The notes beneath the pieces were generated by a model. It saw nothing but the letters and a program-made list of their open reading frames with translations. It was not told where the DNA came from and made no database searches. A stretch of DNA of 64,000 bases from an uncultured Gammaproteobacteria bacterium (GTDB lineage Bacteria > Pseudomonadota > Gammaproteobacteria > Pseudomonadales > Pseudohongiellaceae): the NCBI GenBank assembly GCA_913060695.1, contig CAJXUA010000002.1, forward strand, positions 240,448-304,447, read 5' to 3'. Numbering within the stretch: the stretch's first letter is position 1; every line of letters starts with the position of its first letter. The translations under genes and the position numbers were made by a program. Positions 44,201-53,500 of this stretch are shown here, piece by piece.

Positions 44201-44346
44201 ACAGGCGTGCCCCTAATGAGTGAGCCCGTCACAACCACTTCTTCAATTTCGGGTGGTGGCTCTTGGGCTAGTACAGAAAAAGGTGTGCTCGCAAGCATCA
44301 TTGCGACAATCAATGTCTTACGCTTGCTCGGAATTGCATTTGGCAT
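41242..44346 (-). CDS. TonB-dependent outer-membrane receptor
   Basis: 1034 residues. Signal peptide ending SVLAQEP, TonB-box-like IEEVVVTGSLIRGTPVDA, plug domain with VSYNLRGIGADKTLSLFNGRR and IARVEILKDGAAVTYGADATGGVVNFI, then a long barrel ending in RTFELGLRKAF with terminal Phe. Related in type to the receptor at 15616, with similar N-terminal sequences (MPNAIPSKRK against MRGAIPSRRK), so both may descend from one expanded family. Ligand unknown. Strong ribosome site (AGGGGG) and own terminator; transcribed alone from an AT-rich upstream region. Confidence 0.93.
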   Translation of the reverse strand: MPNAIPSKRKTLIVAMMLASTPFSVLAQEPPPEIEEVVVTGSLIRGTPVDAALPVEVYTAADMELSGSPTALEFAKSLSISGATNGESYYFGGAGNTGSVSYNLRGIGADKTLSLFNGRRVTQNTSVIPSAAIARVEILKDGAAVTYGADATGGVVNFITRENFEGVEVSGAYKGIDGSDGDYNGSVLAGFSTENSDVLFAAQWEHRSRLDAKERSFTSLPYGVNPAPWSTLTNLAGWLPRGALPAEQVYNPASSTGAGDWGNPTGGIVSDFTQSSCEAVGGSYINSYTCAYNYIPYYNLVSDNDIYRLYGQINTEMSDSMNFYLRTAYSMVDTPYQYGSPSQPVIRGPAIHGGATYQIYAPKNNPFVADFANRTGFASNPAYAFTQGFTPVTYRAFAHGGLDTFAEGGKYSTPSDIRNKFLHISTGFDGDLNDSISYDLGLTYNQSNLYSDSPDMMLYRVQEALNGFGGANCSAPDLDPQRFGTQNAALAGQNGCQWYNPFASNFKGQPVLGLSNPSYVAGAENPDDLIRWLFNDRAQRDTNWNATLDFVLSGETGVSLPGGNVGWGAGAQWRKTENRETVSDPLYNGGQLCQWPASEGQVPRDPTDPLYNGCTPDGPGPFQFFGTNIPDATEQDQRSVFGELSLPILDSLYLSTAVRYEEFSGGLDATVYKVSGKWDATDNLSFRSSYGTNYQAPGAGVIPGEVNNGTNSYTIAGGNWRGAQTVTETGIEPETATVWGAGAIWQSQGFTDSSRFRLIVDFFNIETEKELALLASANQIANAVFSISPTGSGTVPRNGTALADCSHPLAGRVVFNGSCVQGVTTANDFASIRTAYGNGPGQLTEGFDIQSTYSFPIFNGDLSFNLTATKITKFEFTETTLDGYILDPGADRLGYLNFATIANAVSEWRGNLSANYSTGIHNFRMNVGYVGGVKDDRFYNADGSVVGAAALTPSGFQTGTTTPLGPTYYGVNGKDWVTYDFHYTVDLPWETTMTASVVNFTDEDPPQSRQELGYDPRIGNPLGRTFELGLRKAF

Positions 44347-44732
44347 ATCAACCCCCTAATACATAATTTTTGTTTTTAAGGACCTAATCGACACATTCAA
44401 GCGATGCCAAATAGGTAATACATGCCGACTACTGAGTGCTAAGCGCATGGGACGCCGCCTCACGAACATTCTGGGATTTTATTCGAACGAATGCTCGTCA
44501 GCAATATATTTGAAACAGGAGATATGGAACTATTAGTTGCTTTTTAAAAGCTGTAAGTATTTGATATAAATGCAAATAAATAAATATTGCTCAATAATAT
44601 TTATATGAAAAATATCTATAATCATCCTCGTTTATAGATTTGGAACCCAAATTGAGACCTGAATCTCCAGTAAATTGGGGACAAAAAAAAGGCCAACACC
44701 GAAGTGTTGGCCTTTTTTATAATTACCGAGCT
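44347..44732. other. Intergenic region upstream of the second TonB receptor
   Basis: About 385 bases, noticeably AT-rich between 44500 and 44640. It holds a 9-base inverted repeat ATAAATATT/AATATTTAT (44580-44588 and 44596-44604), possibly a regulator site, and the terminator of the next operon at 44685-44718. No gene seen. Confidence 0.6.
44685..44718 (-). terminator. Intrinsic terminator of the molybdenum hydroxylase operon
   Basis: Perfect 15-base stem AAAAAAGGCCAACAC (44685-44699) and complement (44704-44718), 4-base loop, with T-run on the minus strand; 15 bases past the stop of the last gene. Confidence 0.93.
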
Positions 44733-45137
44733 TTAATTCCCGACTTTATCCCAAGCTGGCGCAGCCGCCTCGGGCTCTGACCCGACTGGCTTAAACGCTT
44801 CACTATAAAGGAAGAAGTCAGTCAGCACTGTGCGCAAATGAATCGAAGCATTCAAGTTGTCCACTACCTCTGAGCCAATCTTAGCTTGTGCTAGAACAAA
44901 CCCAGTAGCAGCGATCGCCTTGTGTAGATCGGCGTAAATGACTTGCTCGAAGTCATTACTTGAGCCCGCTAGTGCCTCAGCAGCCTTCTTCATGGCAGCA
45001 AGCATTGCCGTCAATTCGGTCCTTGCGTGTGGCCCAGGACCCGTCTCTACTTGTGCTGGTCGGCCCTGCGCGGCAAAAGCCAGCAGGAATTCATAGCCCG
45101 ACTCGATTACTTCAATTTCTTCTTCCAGATTGATCAC
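44733..45137 (-). CDS. Small helical protein of unknown function, last gene of the hydroxylase operon
   Basis: 134 residues, mostly helical, cytosolic, no Cys or haem motif. Long helices IEVIESGYEFLLAFAAQ, RTELTAMLAAMKKAAEALAG, FEQVIYADLHKAIAATGFVLAQAKIG and HLRTVLTDFFLYSEAF suggest a four-helix bundle, followed by a disordered Ala/Pro/Glu tail. No family is recognised. It starts nine bases after the cytochrome b gene, and the operon terminator follows directly, so it is surely co-transcribed. A role as assembly or regulatory partner of the hydroxylase/cytochrome complex is inference from position. Confidence 0.72.
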   Translation of the reverse strand: MINLEEEIEVIESGYEFLLAFAAQGRPAQVETGPGPHARTELTAMLAAMKKAAEALAGSSNDFEQVIYADLHKAIAATGFVLAQAKIGSEVVDNLNASIHLRTVLTDFFLYSEAFKPVGSEPEAAAPAWDKVGN

Positions 45138-45146
45138 GGTGCTTCC

Positions 45147-45899
45147 TTAATCCTGCTTCCACTTGTTGGTGTCATGGTTCTCTTTGAGTTCGTCTTCAGA
45201 GATCCATCCCTTCACCATAGAGCGTGTGTAGAAACGCTTCTCTGGGCGAAGTGCAAAGTAGATATGAATAGCCGTGAAGGCGATCAATCCGAGTGTTGCA
45301 GTACCGTGCAGAAGGAACCAGATACCCAGTGTGCCTTCGTCGTCGACGCTAGGTCGATCCCACCATGGCGTATCGATGTGCAATAGCAGGGTAATACCTG
45401 TTGCAATCACTGCGACTACTAAAACTGTCATTGCCCAATGCATGCCTTTTTGCTCAAAGGAATACTTGCCAGGCTTGATGCTTTCATCGAAGGGTTCTTT
45501 GAAATCAGCTGGTCCAAGCAACATGGACTTAAAGTCCTGCCAGAACAGTGCGCGAATCGTATGGAAAATACACACAAAACTCAGGACTAAGCCTGCGATC
45601 CAGTGAATATTGAGCCAAGAGACGCGAATCCCAATGATGGGCGCAATGCCCGTGAAGATCAGTACCAGAACGCTACCAGCCATGATCCAATGAAATGCTC
45701 TATCGATCGCGTCGTGACGATGAACGCGTTTGCCTTCGGCGGAAGGCATGGCTTTCTTCTTAGCCAGTGCCGCCATGAAAATTGCGTGGGCTGCAAGCAA
45801 CAGAAATGCTGTTACCGCTATTACCCATAGCAGATCCCAGGACACCCCTAGTATTACTTCTTCGCCCCACACGTCTTTTCTATAACGAATAATATCCAC
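45147..45899 (-). CDS. Membrane cytochrome b (cytochrome b561/Ni-hydrogenase b-type)
   Basis: 250 residues with an extra first helix and four core helices carrying likely haem ligands: HDAIDRAFHWIMAGS, WIAGLVLSFVCIFHTIRA, KGMHWAMTVLVVAVIATG and LHGTATLGLIAFTAIHIYFAL. This is the diheme b pattern of formate dehydrogenase gamma and Ni-Fe hydrogenase b subunits, which pass electrons to quinone. It lies downstream of the periplasmic hydroxylase genes on the same strand, separated by a 110-base gap with a hairpin. It probably anchors or accepts electrons from the hydroxylase; that is inference, as most such enzymes use cytochrome c or soluble acceptors. Confidence 0.86.
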   Translation of the reverse strand: MDIIRYRKDVWGEEVILGVSWDLLWVIAVTAFLLLAAHAIFMAALAKKKAMPSAEGKRVHRHDAIDRAFHWIMAGSVLVLIFTGIAPIIGIRVSWLNIHWIAGLVLSFVCIFHTIRALFWQDFKSMLLGPADFKEPFDESIKPGKYSFEQKGMHWAMTVLVVAVIATGITLLLHIDTPWWDRPSVDDEGTLGIWFLLHGTATLGLIAFTAIHIYFALRPEKRFYTRSMVKGWISEDELKENHDTNKWKQD

Positions 45900-45937
45900 A
45901 ATCTAGTCCTCAATATTTCGATCTATTGTTATTTTAT

Positions 45938-46008
45938 AAACAAAAGCCTGCTGCTCATGTCGTAGCGCATAGAGAACATGCGTGCGAGTGTGCAACAGGC
46001 TTCTGTTT
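45938..46008 (-). terminator. Intercistronic hairpin with terminator-like end
   Basis: 16-base arms (45938-45953 and 45993-46008) pair with two mismatches; the loop holds a smaller stem (GCGCAT/ATGCGT). On the minus strand the stem ends GGCTTTTGTTTATAAAAT. It begins directly after the FAD-subunit stop and may lower read-through into the cytochrome b gene or protect the upstream mRNA. Confidence 0.6.
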
Positions 46009-46009
46009 A

Positions 46010-47005
46010 TCAAGCTTGGCCGCGAAGGGCTCGTTTCACCAGATTGTCCATCAAGGGCATCTTAAAGTGATTGTAGTTCAGTGGGTTCGCTGTGCGGCTC
46101 GCCAAGTCCCCAATGCTGTCTGCAGTGGAATCATTGCGTGCCTTGCCGCGAACGGCCTGTTCTACCTCAGTCAGACGACGCGGAGTAGCTTGTACGGCGC
46201 CAACGACTATACGAGAGTCTTCAATCACTCCATTGTTAACGCGCATTACGGCAGACAAGCTCACTAGAGCGAAGTCCCAAGCGTTACGGTCTGCGACTTT
46301 CTCGAAATAGAACTGTGCATTCGCCCACTTGGAAGGAATGCGCACAGCAGTCAAGATGTCGCCAGGACGCAACACAGTCGTGTTTTGGATATCGAGGTTA
46401 GGACCTACAAAGAATTCCTCTGCAGCAACTACGCGCTGACCGCTCGCATTGTTGATAACCATTTGCGCCTCAAGTGCCACTAGCGCAGGGCCAGTGTCGC
46501 TTGGAGTCACTGCCACACAACGGCTAGCGTTGAATATGGCGTGTTCACGGTTCATGCCCTCAGGCGTGTCCGCGTAACAAAGGTTACCACCAGCACGGTA
46601 GCAGTTCAGACCGCGACGGTAATACCAGCAGCGTACGTCTTGTGAGACGTTGCCCGCGATAGTGCCGACGTTGCGAATTTGTGGGCTTGCTACACGACCT
46701 GCCGCTTGGGCTAGTAGTGGGTAGCGCTGCGCAATGATTGGGTCCTTAGTAATTTCTGTAAGAGTAACCAGTGCACCAATCTCGATACCATCGGCTGTCT
46801 CTTTAACGCCACGCATAGATTCGATTCCTTTCAGATCGATCAATGCGTCAGCGCTCTTAGCGCGATCTTTAAGCCACCCGTAAGTGTCTTGACCGCCACC
46901 TACCAGCCAGCCTCTGTCGGCAAACTGATTGGCGATTCCTATTGCGTCCTCTACTCTTACCGGCTGGTAGAGGCTCATTTCGGGCATAACGTCGTGTGAT
47001 GACAT
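46010..47005 (-). CDS. Molybdenum hydroxylase FAD subunit with extra 4Fe-4S site (PaoB-like)
   Basis: 331 residues of the CoxM/XDH FAD family: GWLVGGGQDTYGWLKD and NVGTIAGNVSQDVRCWYYRRG bind FAD. Four cysteines (126, 135, 143 and 163, in RCWYYRRGLNC, NLCYADT and SRCVAV) match the insertion that holds a [4Fe-4S] cluster in E. coli PaoB and related proteins. The C-terminal domain (VGAVQATPRRLTEVEQAVRG) is complete. It passes electrons from the iron-sulfur clusters to the acceptor. It starts ten bases after the Moco subunit gene. Confidence 0.9.
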   Translation of the reverse strand: MSSHDVMPEMSLYQPVRVEDAIGIANQFADRGWLVGGGQDTYGWLKDRAKSADALIDLKGIESMRGVKETADGIEIGALVTLTEITKDPIIAQRYPLLAQAAGRVASPQIRNVGTIAGNVSQDVRCWYYRRGLNCYRAGGNLCYADTPEGMNREHAIFNASRCVAVTPSDTGPALVALEAQMVINNASGQRVVAAEEFFVGPNLDIQNTTVLRPGDILTAVRIPSKWANAQFYFEKVADRNAWDFALVSLSAVMRVNNGVIEDSRIVVGAVQATPRRLTEVEQAVRGKARNDSTADSIGDLASRTANPLNYNHFKMPLMDNLVKRALRGQA

Positions 47006-47015
47006 AGCTTAAACC

Positions 47016-49457
47016 TCAGAATGTATTTGTTTTCAAGTTGCCAGTGTTAAAGCCGTTTTGCGCTACGTGATTCACGATCATGTCAGCAGTCACTGGAGTG
47101 CGATTGAACAAATGGCCGTCAAGGGCATCGGAGAAAGCGCTCATCAATGCTGCAACTGCGCAACCTTGAGCAGGCTCGCCGATACCACGCGCGCCAACCG
47201 GGCTCTGTGGATCAGGCATATCCATACCAACCGTATTCATGTTCAAAGGAACATCGAGATACGTTGGAGGCTTAGACTGATACAGGCCAACGTTGGCCGG
47301 GAGGCCGTTCTGAGGGTCGTAGACGTGACGCTCGGATTGCGCCATGCCAAAGCCCCACACACCACCACCGTTCATAGCCTGGCTGAGCCCTTGCGGGTGG
47401 ACAACCGTGCCACACTCGGCAACAGCGCTATAGTCTAGGATTTCGAATTTACCGGTCTCTTTATCAAGCTCGATTTCAACGAAAGCGATCGCCATGCCAG
47501 GAACTGCACCAGAGCGTGGCAGCAAGTCTTTCGCTACGCCGATAAGGCCAGTACCCGCCATTGCCTGCACAGAACGCTGTGTAGTGGCATTGATGTTTTC
47601 TGGATACTCCATACCACTGTATTTGCCGCCCATTTCGATAGCTTTCTGTGCGGCTTCGCCGTAGCTCATACCCTTAGAACTATCGCTAGTCAGGAACACA
47701 CGCTCTTCGCCAATGCTGTAGTCGGCAGTGCTGCCGCCGAACTCGGCCATTGCGATCTCTTTCATCTTCTCGATGATGTCCAAAGCAGCGACGTGGCTAG
47801 AACGAGTTTCAGTGAAGATAGTGTTACTACCACCCTGATAAGTACTGTGTGGGAGGTTCAGATCGCTGTTGCCGTGGACAACAACGCAGTTGTCCCAGTT
47901 GCACTGCAACGCTTCTGCAGCTGCACGCACGACTGCGGCATACGAATAAGTACCTAGGTTACCTACCCCGGTGTGCAGGTAGATAGTGCCGTCCGGAGCA
48001 ATGCGGATTAGGCCGTCATAGCCGTTCGCACCAGCGGTGTGGAAGCCTTGACCTACGCCGATACCACGCACTTTCGTCGCGCTGATCTGCTTAGGCTGGG
48101 CGATCTTCTGCTGCCAATTGAACATTTCTGCAGCCTTGTCGATCGCTTCAGGCATATAGGAGCTAGAGATCCCACCTTGACGCTCGCCGATCTTGCCATC
48201 CATGCGCGGAGCATTGGTACGGCGGAATGCGACTCGGTCGAGACCGGCTAGATTAGCCGCCTTGTCCATCATCGGTGCAAGTACTGCGGCCATTTCGTTC
48301 TGGCCTGGACCACGCTGAGCGCCGCGAGGCGTCGTGTTGGTGTAAAGCGACAGACCACGGAAGCGCATAGCTTCTGGCTGGAACATGATAGAGATGTGCT
48401 CGGCAGAAGAACTACCACTACCGCCACCGCCTGAACCAGCGTCGTTGATGATTGCAACGTCAACTGCGCCGACTCGGCCATTTTCTTTTAGGCCGATCTT
48501 AATCCAACCCTGCATGCCTGAGCGCGCAGAACCGATATAGAACTCTTCATCGCGTGTGATACGAAGTTGCACTGGGCGATTGAGCGCACGCGCGAATCGG
48601 CCAGTGACTGCCATTACTGGATACGGGAAAATCTTAGAGCCGAAGCCGCCACCAGTATTCTCATTGATGAATACTAGGTTAGCTGGATCCATCTCTAGCA
48701 TTCCTGCCAAAGCATTGTGGCCCACTGTGTGGCTCTGCAAAGAACCGTGGAAGTAGCACTTGCCGTTTTCCCAGTACGCCATGCCCGTTCTGGACTCTAG
48801 CGAATGGTGAGGCTGGCCGATTGTGACGAAGGGTTCTTCGATTACAGTCGAACATGCAGCAAACTGTGCAGCTAGATCGCCGTATTCCCACTCGGAACCG
48901 AACTCGGCACCCATGGGCTCGCGGCCGTTACGGAAGGCAGTCACTTGGTCGATAGACCATTTGATACGACCCACGTCCGTGCCAGAAGCGGTAGTACCCG
49001 CAGCAGCTTCGCCGGAGTTACGGATCAGCGTGTTACCCATTGGGTAAGGATCTGGACCGCCTTCGACTAGTGTATCTAGCGGATCGACCACGAAAGGGCG
49101 ACGCTGATATTCCACAACGATCTTAGAAAGAGCCTCTTCCGCAAGGAAATCGCTCTCTGCGGCAACCGCTAGAATTGGCTGACCTATGTAGGTAACCCAT
49201 TCTTTTGCAAGAGCAGGGTTCGCTGGCGGCTTTGCCTCTGGCAGGTCATCCGCAGTGAAGATGCCGAGCACGCCTGGCATCGCCAAGGCTGCAGAAGCAT
49301 CAATACTCACTACTCGACCAGCTGGGATCGGGCTTGTCAGCAAGCGCGCGAAAACCATGCCGTCTTTTTTGAAATCTTCGGCGTAGCGTGCTGCGCCGGT
49401 GACCTTTGCCTCTACATCAGGCGGAGTGAAGTCTTTACCGATATGCATATAGGTCAT
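47016..49457 (-). CDS. Molybdenum hydroxylase, molybdopterin-binding subunit (XDH/aldehyde oxidase family)
   Basis: 813 residues. N-terminal DVEAKVTGAARYAEDFK and LLTSPIPAGRVVSID, Moco-binding GQPHHSLESR, INENTGGGFGSK, TPRGAQRGPGQNEMA and TGVGNLGTYSY, and the late catalytic Glu in SPVGARGIGEPAQG. It hydroxylates an aldehyde or N-heterocycle with water as the oxygen source. Gly-Thr-Tyr near the site does not settle the substrate. It has no own signal; it should be carried across the inner membrane in complex with the Tat-bearing 2Fe-2S subunit, as in PaoABC. ATGA overlap with that subunit's gene. Confidence 0.93.
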   Translation of the reverse strand: MTYMHIGKDFTPPDVEAKVTGAARYAEDFKKDGMVFARLLTSPIPAGRVVSIDASAALAMPGVLGIFTADDLPEAKPPANPALAKEWVTYIGQPILAVAAESDFLAEEALSKIVVEYQRRPFVVDPLDTLVEGGPDPYPMGNTLIRNSGEAAAGTTASGTDVGRIKWSIDQVTAFRNGREPMGAEFGSEWEYGDLAAQFAACSTVIEEPFVTIGQPHHSLESRTGMAYWENGKCYFHGSLQSHTVGHNALAGMLEMDPANLVFINENTGGGFGSKIFPYPVMAVTGRFARALNRPVQLRITRDEEFYIGSARSGMQGWIKIGLKENGRVGAVDVAIINDAGSGGGGSGSSSAEHISIMFQPEAMRFRGLSLYTNTTPRGAQRGPGQNEMAAVLAPMMDKAANLAGLDRVAFRRTNAPRMDGKIGERQGGISSSYMPEAIDKAAEMFNWQQKIAQPKQISATKVRGIGVGQGFHTAGANGYDGLIRIAPDGTIYLHTGVGNLGTYSYAAVVRAAAEALQCNWDNCVVVHGNSDLNLPHSTYQGGSNTIFTETRSSHVAALDIIEKMKEIAMAEFGGSTADYSIGEERVFLTSDSSKGMSYGEAAQKAIEMGGKYSGMEYPENINATTQRSVQAMAGTGLIGVAKDLLPRSGAVPGMAIAFVEIELDKETGKFEILDYSAVAECGTVVHPQGLSQAMNGGGVWGFGMAQSERHVYDPQNGLPANVGLYQSKPPTYLDVPLNMNTVGMDMPDPQSPVGARGIGEPAQGCAVAALMSAFSDALDGHLFNRTPVTADMIVNHVAQNGFNTGNLKTNTF

Positions 49458-50125
49458 GATAATTGCCCCGAGGCGCGCATTACGCCATTCAGATAGTGAT
49501 CATATGCCCCACAGCGGCAGAGGTTGCCGGACATAGCCTGACGCGCTTCTTCGCGAGTCGGACGGGGGTTCGATTTGAGCAAGGCGACTGCTGACATCAC
49601 TTGGCCAGAGGTGCAGAAACCGCACGCTGGGCTAAGCTCTTGTACGAATGCAGCTTGCACTGGGTGCAATGTACCGTCGGCGGCGCGCAGGCCTTCTACA
49701 GTCATTACAGCCTTTTTCGACACTTCATGAGTAAGAGTCGAACATGCATAGATGTTCACGTCATCGGCAAGGACTGTACACGCACCGCATTCACCGCGGT
49801 TGCAACCAAGCTTAGTGCCAGTCAAACCCAACTTATAGCGAAGTGTATGGGCTAGCGTCTCTTGGGGGGCGACGTCCACACGGCGCGTTTGGCCGTTAAC
49901 GTTGAGGGATAGCAGTCGCTCTACAGCTCCGGCCGGGCGATCAGCACCAATAGCTGAGTACCAGAGCGAGGTTGATGCTGCGGCTGCACTGGAGGCGATA
50001 ACCCCCTTAATAAATCGTCGTCTTGTTAGTTTTGGATTCACAGGCTTTCTTAGCCTCCCTATCACAGGTGGTATAAAGGGAAATGCTCTTTTGAGGGGGT
50101 CTAGGGTAATCCACATATCAGGCAT
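49454..50125 (-). CDS. Molybdenum hydroxylase 2Fe-2S subunit with Tat signal
   Basis: About 223 residues from ATG 50125; an earlier TTG at 50131 and later ATG at 50116 are possible. A twin-arginine signal LTRRRFIKG followed by VIASSAAAASTSLW directs the folded complex to the periplasm. Iron-sulfur ligands: CNRGECGACTVL and the following Cys for the plant-type cluster, CGFCTSGQ and CRCGAYDH for the second. The N-region before RR is unusually long (about 35 residues). First gene of the five-gene operon running to 44733; its stop overlaps the Moco subunit start. Confidence 0.92.
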   Translation of the reverse strand: MPDMWITLDPLKRAFPFIPPVIGRLRKPVNPKLTRRRFIKGVIASSAAAASTSLWYSAIGADRPAGAVERLLSLNVNGQTRRVDVAPQETLAHTLRYKLGLTGTKLGCNRGECGACTVLADDVNIYACSTLTHEVSKKAVMTVEGLRAADGTLHPVQAAFVQELSPACGFCTSGQVMSAVALLKSNPRPTREEARQAMSGNLCRCGAYDHYLNGVMRASGQLS

Positions 50126-50514
50126 TATCAAGTTATTAACCCCGCACTATACCGCGCACTAGATCCACTTGGCCGCGGACAGTTCTAACGCAGCGAATCA
50201 AGCGAATGATCGCTCTAAAGCGCTGCCGGACGGGACTTGCGGTCAACTTGACTTATTTTGGTTCGGTGGTATTGTGTCCGGCCCCCGTGGAATTACCGTC
50301 CCGGTTTTCGTGCGCCCAGCATTTTTAAAACCATATTGGTTTGTACGACTTGGTAATGGGAGGGGACTGGAATAATTCGCCGATCACCGCGTAACAACTA
50401 CCTCACAATGAGCAGAACTTCGACTCAGAGGGCTCTCGGCAGCGCATTGAGCTGCCACTGATTGAGACGCGAGCGAACTGTAAATGTAATTCGAACATTG
50501 AGAGCTGTAGATCT
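50126..50514. other. Intergenic region between hydroxylase operon and gltB
   Basis: About 390 bases between divergent operons; it should hold both promoters and a long gltB leader. I see no riboswitch, small RNA or coding frame that I can support. Confidence 0.5.
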
Positions 50515-53500
50515 ATGAGCATCAAAGCCAACCCCCCTTTAACATTCGGCTACCCTGAAGCAAGCGGCCTGTATGATCCTATTAATGAAAAGGATTCATG
50601 CGGCGTAGGATTTGTGGCCGACATCAAGGGCCGCCCAAGCCATCAAATCATGCTGGATGCCTACCATCTGAACTCCCGCATGGATCACCGCGGCGGCTGC
50701 GGCTTCGAGGCGAATACTGGCGACGGAGCCGGCATCCTCATGGCGCTTCCTCACACCTTCTTTATCACTACTATTAAAGAAGAGCTTAAAGCTATCGCTC
50801 CAGCGCCTGGCAAGTATGCCGTAGGCAATGTCTTCCTGCCGCAAATTGAAAGCGAGCGCCAGGTCTGTGTCGCCGCGATAAATGAAATTGTCGCCGAAGA
50901 AGGCCAGACCCTCCTGGGCTGGCGCGAAGTCCCAATTGACCCCGTTGGTGCCGATGTGGGCCCTACCGCTCGTGTCGCGCAGCCCTATATTGCGCAACTG
51001 TTTGTAGGAGCGGATGAAGCACTTAGCCAAGACGATTTCGAGCGTCGCCTCTACATTATTCGTAAACGCTTCACACGGGCCTTGCGCCGCAACTCAAGCC
51101 TTTCGCAAGCCAAGATGGTCTATGCCTGCAGCCTCTCGACGAAAGTAATCGTCTATAAAGGTATGTTGACGCCGGGCCAACTGTTCCCATTCTACAAAGA
51201 CCTGACCAACCCAGAGTGCGAGACGCACATGGCGATGGTGCACTCACGTTTTAGCACCAACACCTTCCCCTCATGGGATCGCGCGCAGCCGAACCGCTTC
51301 ATGAGCCACAACGGCGAGATCAATACTCTGCGCGGCAACCGCAACCAGATGGTCGCCCGCGAAGGCAGTGCCAAAAGCGAGCATTTTGGTAAGAAGATGT
51401 CGCAGCTGTTCCCGGTGATCAACGCCAATAGCTCTGACTCTGGCTCTTTCGATGCAGTGCTCGAATTAATGCTGATGTCTGGTCGCTCCTTGCCTGAATC
51501 CGTCATGATGATGATTCCTGAGGCTTGGCAGTCCGATGTCAACATGCCCCAAGACAAGAAAGATTTTTACGAGTATCACTCTGCTCTTATGGAGCCTTGG
51601 GATGGCCCCGCGTCCATCGTGTTCTCCGATGGACACTATATCGGCGCCGTACTCGACCGCAATGGCCTAAGGCCTAGCCGTTATTACGTCACCCACGACG
51701 ATAAGGTCATCATGGCCTCTGAAGTCGGCGTACTCCATGTCGATCCCGCGAATGTTCGCCTGAAGGGTCGCCTGCAACCAGGGCGTATGTTCCTTCTGGA
51801 CTTCGAACAGGGACGACTAATACCCGACGAAGAGCTCAAGACCAGCATCGCGAGCCGTCGCCCCTATGGCGAATGGCTAAAGAATCAGAAAGTGACACTA
51901 GACGACCTGTCCAGCGAGACAGCGGAGCATTCACTCGACGCCGAGAATGTTCTGCAGCGCATGCAAGCCTTCGGTTATACCACCGAGACCATGCAATTCA
52001 TGCTGTTGCCCTTGGTAACAGAGCTTCGCGATCCGCTTGGCTCCATGGGCAATGACTCTGCGCTTGCCTGTCTGTCTGATAAGTCGCGCATGATCTATGA
52101 CTATTTCAAGCAACTGTTTGCGCAGATCACCAACCCGCCTATCGATTCGATTCGCGAAGAAGTGGTGATGTCGCTGCAATGCTTCATCGGGCCAGAAGGC
52201 AATCTGCTGGAAACTACCGAGGGTCAGGCCCATCGCCTAAGCCTTGAGCATCCTATTCTGTCGAACAAGCAGCTGAGCAATTTGCGTGACATGGACTACC
52301 GTGGCATGCGCTCCAAGTTGATCGACATTACTTATGACAGCGAAGCCGAGAATGGTTTCCAAGCGGCTTTGGATCGTATTTGCACCGAGGCCGAAACAGC
52401 CATCCAAGAAGGTTACTCCTTTGTAATTCTGTCCGATCGCCAAATCAGTGCTACACGCATCCCATTGAGCGCCCTGATTGCCTGTGGTGCAGTGCACCAT
52501 CACCTAGTCGGTCGTCATCAGCGTTCGCGCCTAGGTTTGATTATCGAAACCGGCGAAGCGCGTGAAGTTCACCACTTCTGCCTACTCACCGGCTACGGTG
52601 CCGATGCGGTCAACCCCTATCTTGCCTTCGAGGCACTTTGGCAGGCTCGCAACGACGGCCTTCTGGGTACGGCCTACGACACCGAAGACAGCTTGGTCTA
52701 CGCTTACAAAAAAGCGGTAGCCAAAGGCATGCTCAAGGTAATGGCGAAGATGGGTATCTCCACTTTGCAGTCATACAAAGGCGCGCAGATATTCGAAGCC
52801 GTTGGCTTGGCCAGCGAAATCATCAAGCGCTGCTTCGTGGGCACTGCAAGTCGCGTGCAGGGTGTTAATTTCAGCACGCTAATCGAAGAGACAGAGCGTC
52901 GCCATAGACTCGGCTACCCCAAGCAGGGTGAAAACCTAGCTGTCCTTACCAACCCAGGTGATTTCCACTGGCGCAATGGTGGCGACGGGCATATGTGGGA
53001 CCCAAACAGCATCGCTAACCTGCAAGTGGCTGCACGTACGAACAGCCCCGATGCTTACGCGGCATTCTCGAAACACACTAACGAGCAAACCACTCGCGCC
53101 TGTACTCTGCGCGGCTTGCTCAAATTCAAGGCTGACGCCAAGAACGCCATACCTTTAGAGGAAGTTGAACCAGCCAGCGAGATCGTCAAGCGATTCGCCA
53201 CCGGCGCAATGAGTCTTGGATCCATCTCTACTGAGTCTCACGAATCACTTGCGATCGCTATGAACCGCATGGGTGGCAAGTCCAATACCGGCGAAGGCGG
53301 CGAAGATCCAATTCGCTTCATTCCTATGGCTAACGGCGATTCCAAGCGCTCTGCCATCAAGCAGGTTGCCTCGGGCCGTTTCGGCGTCACTATTTGGTAT
53401 CTGAACAACGCCGACGAACTGCAGATCAAAATCGCACAGGGCGCTAAGCCTGGCGAGGGCGGAGAATTGCCTGGTGGCAAAGTCGATGAATACATCGCGA

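Noticed and set aside
50169..50375. Small open frame of 68 codons upstream of gltB
   Set aside because: No ribosome site, no recognisable features, and located in a probable promoter/leader region.
51001..51016. REP-like TGTAGGAGCGG match
   Set aside because: Only 11 bases match, without the second half of the palindrome, and it lies inside gltB where it encodes normal residues.
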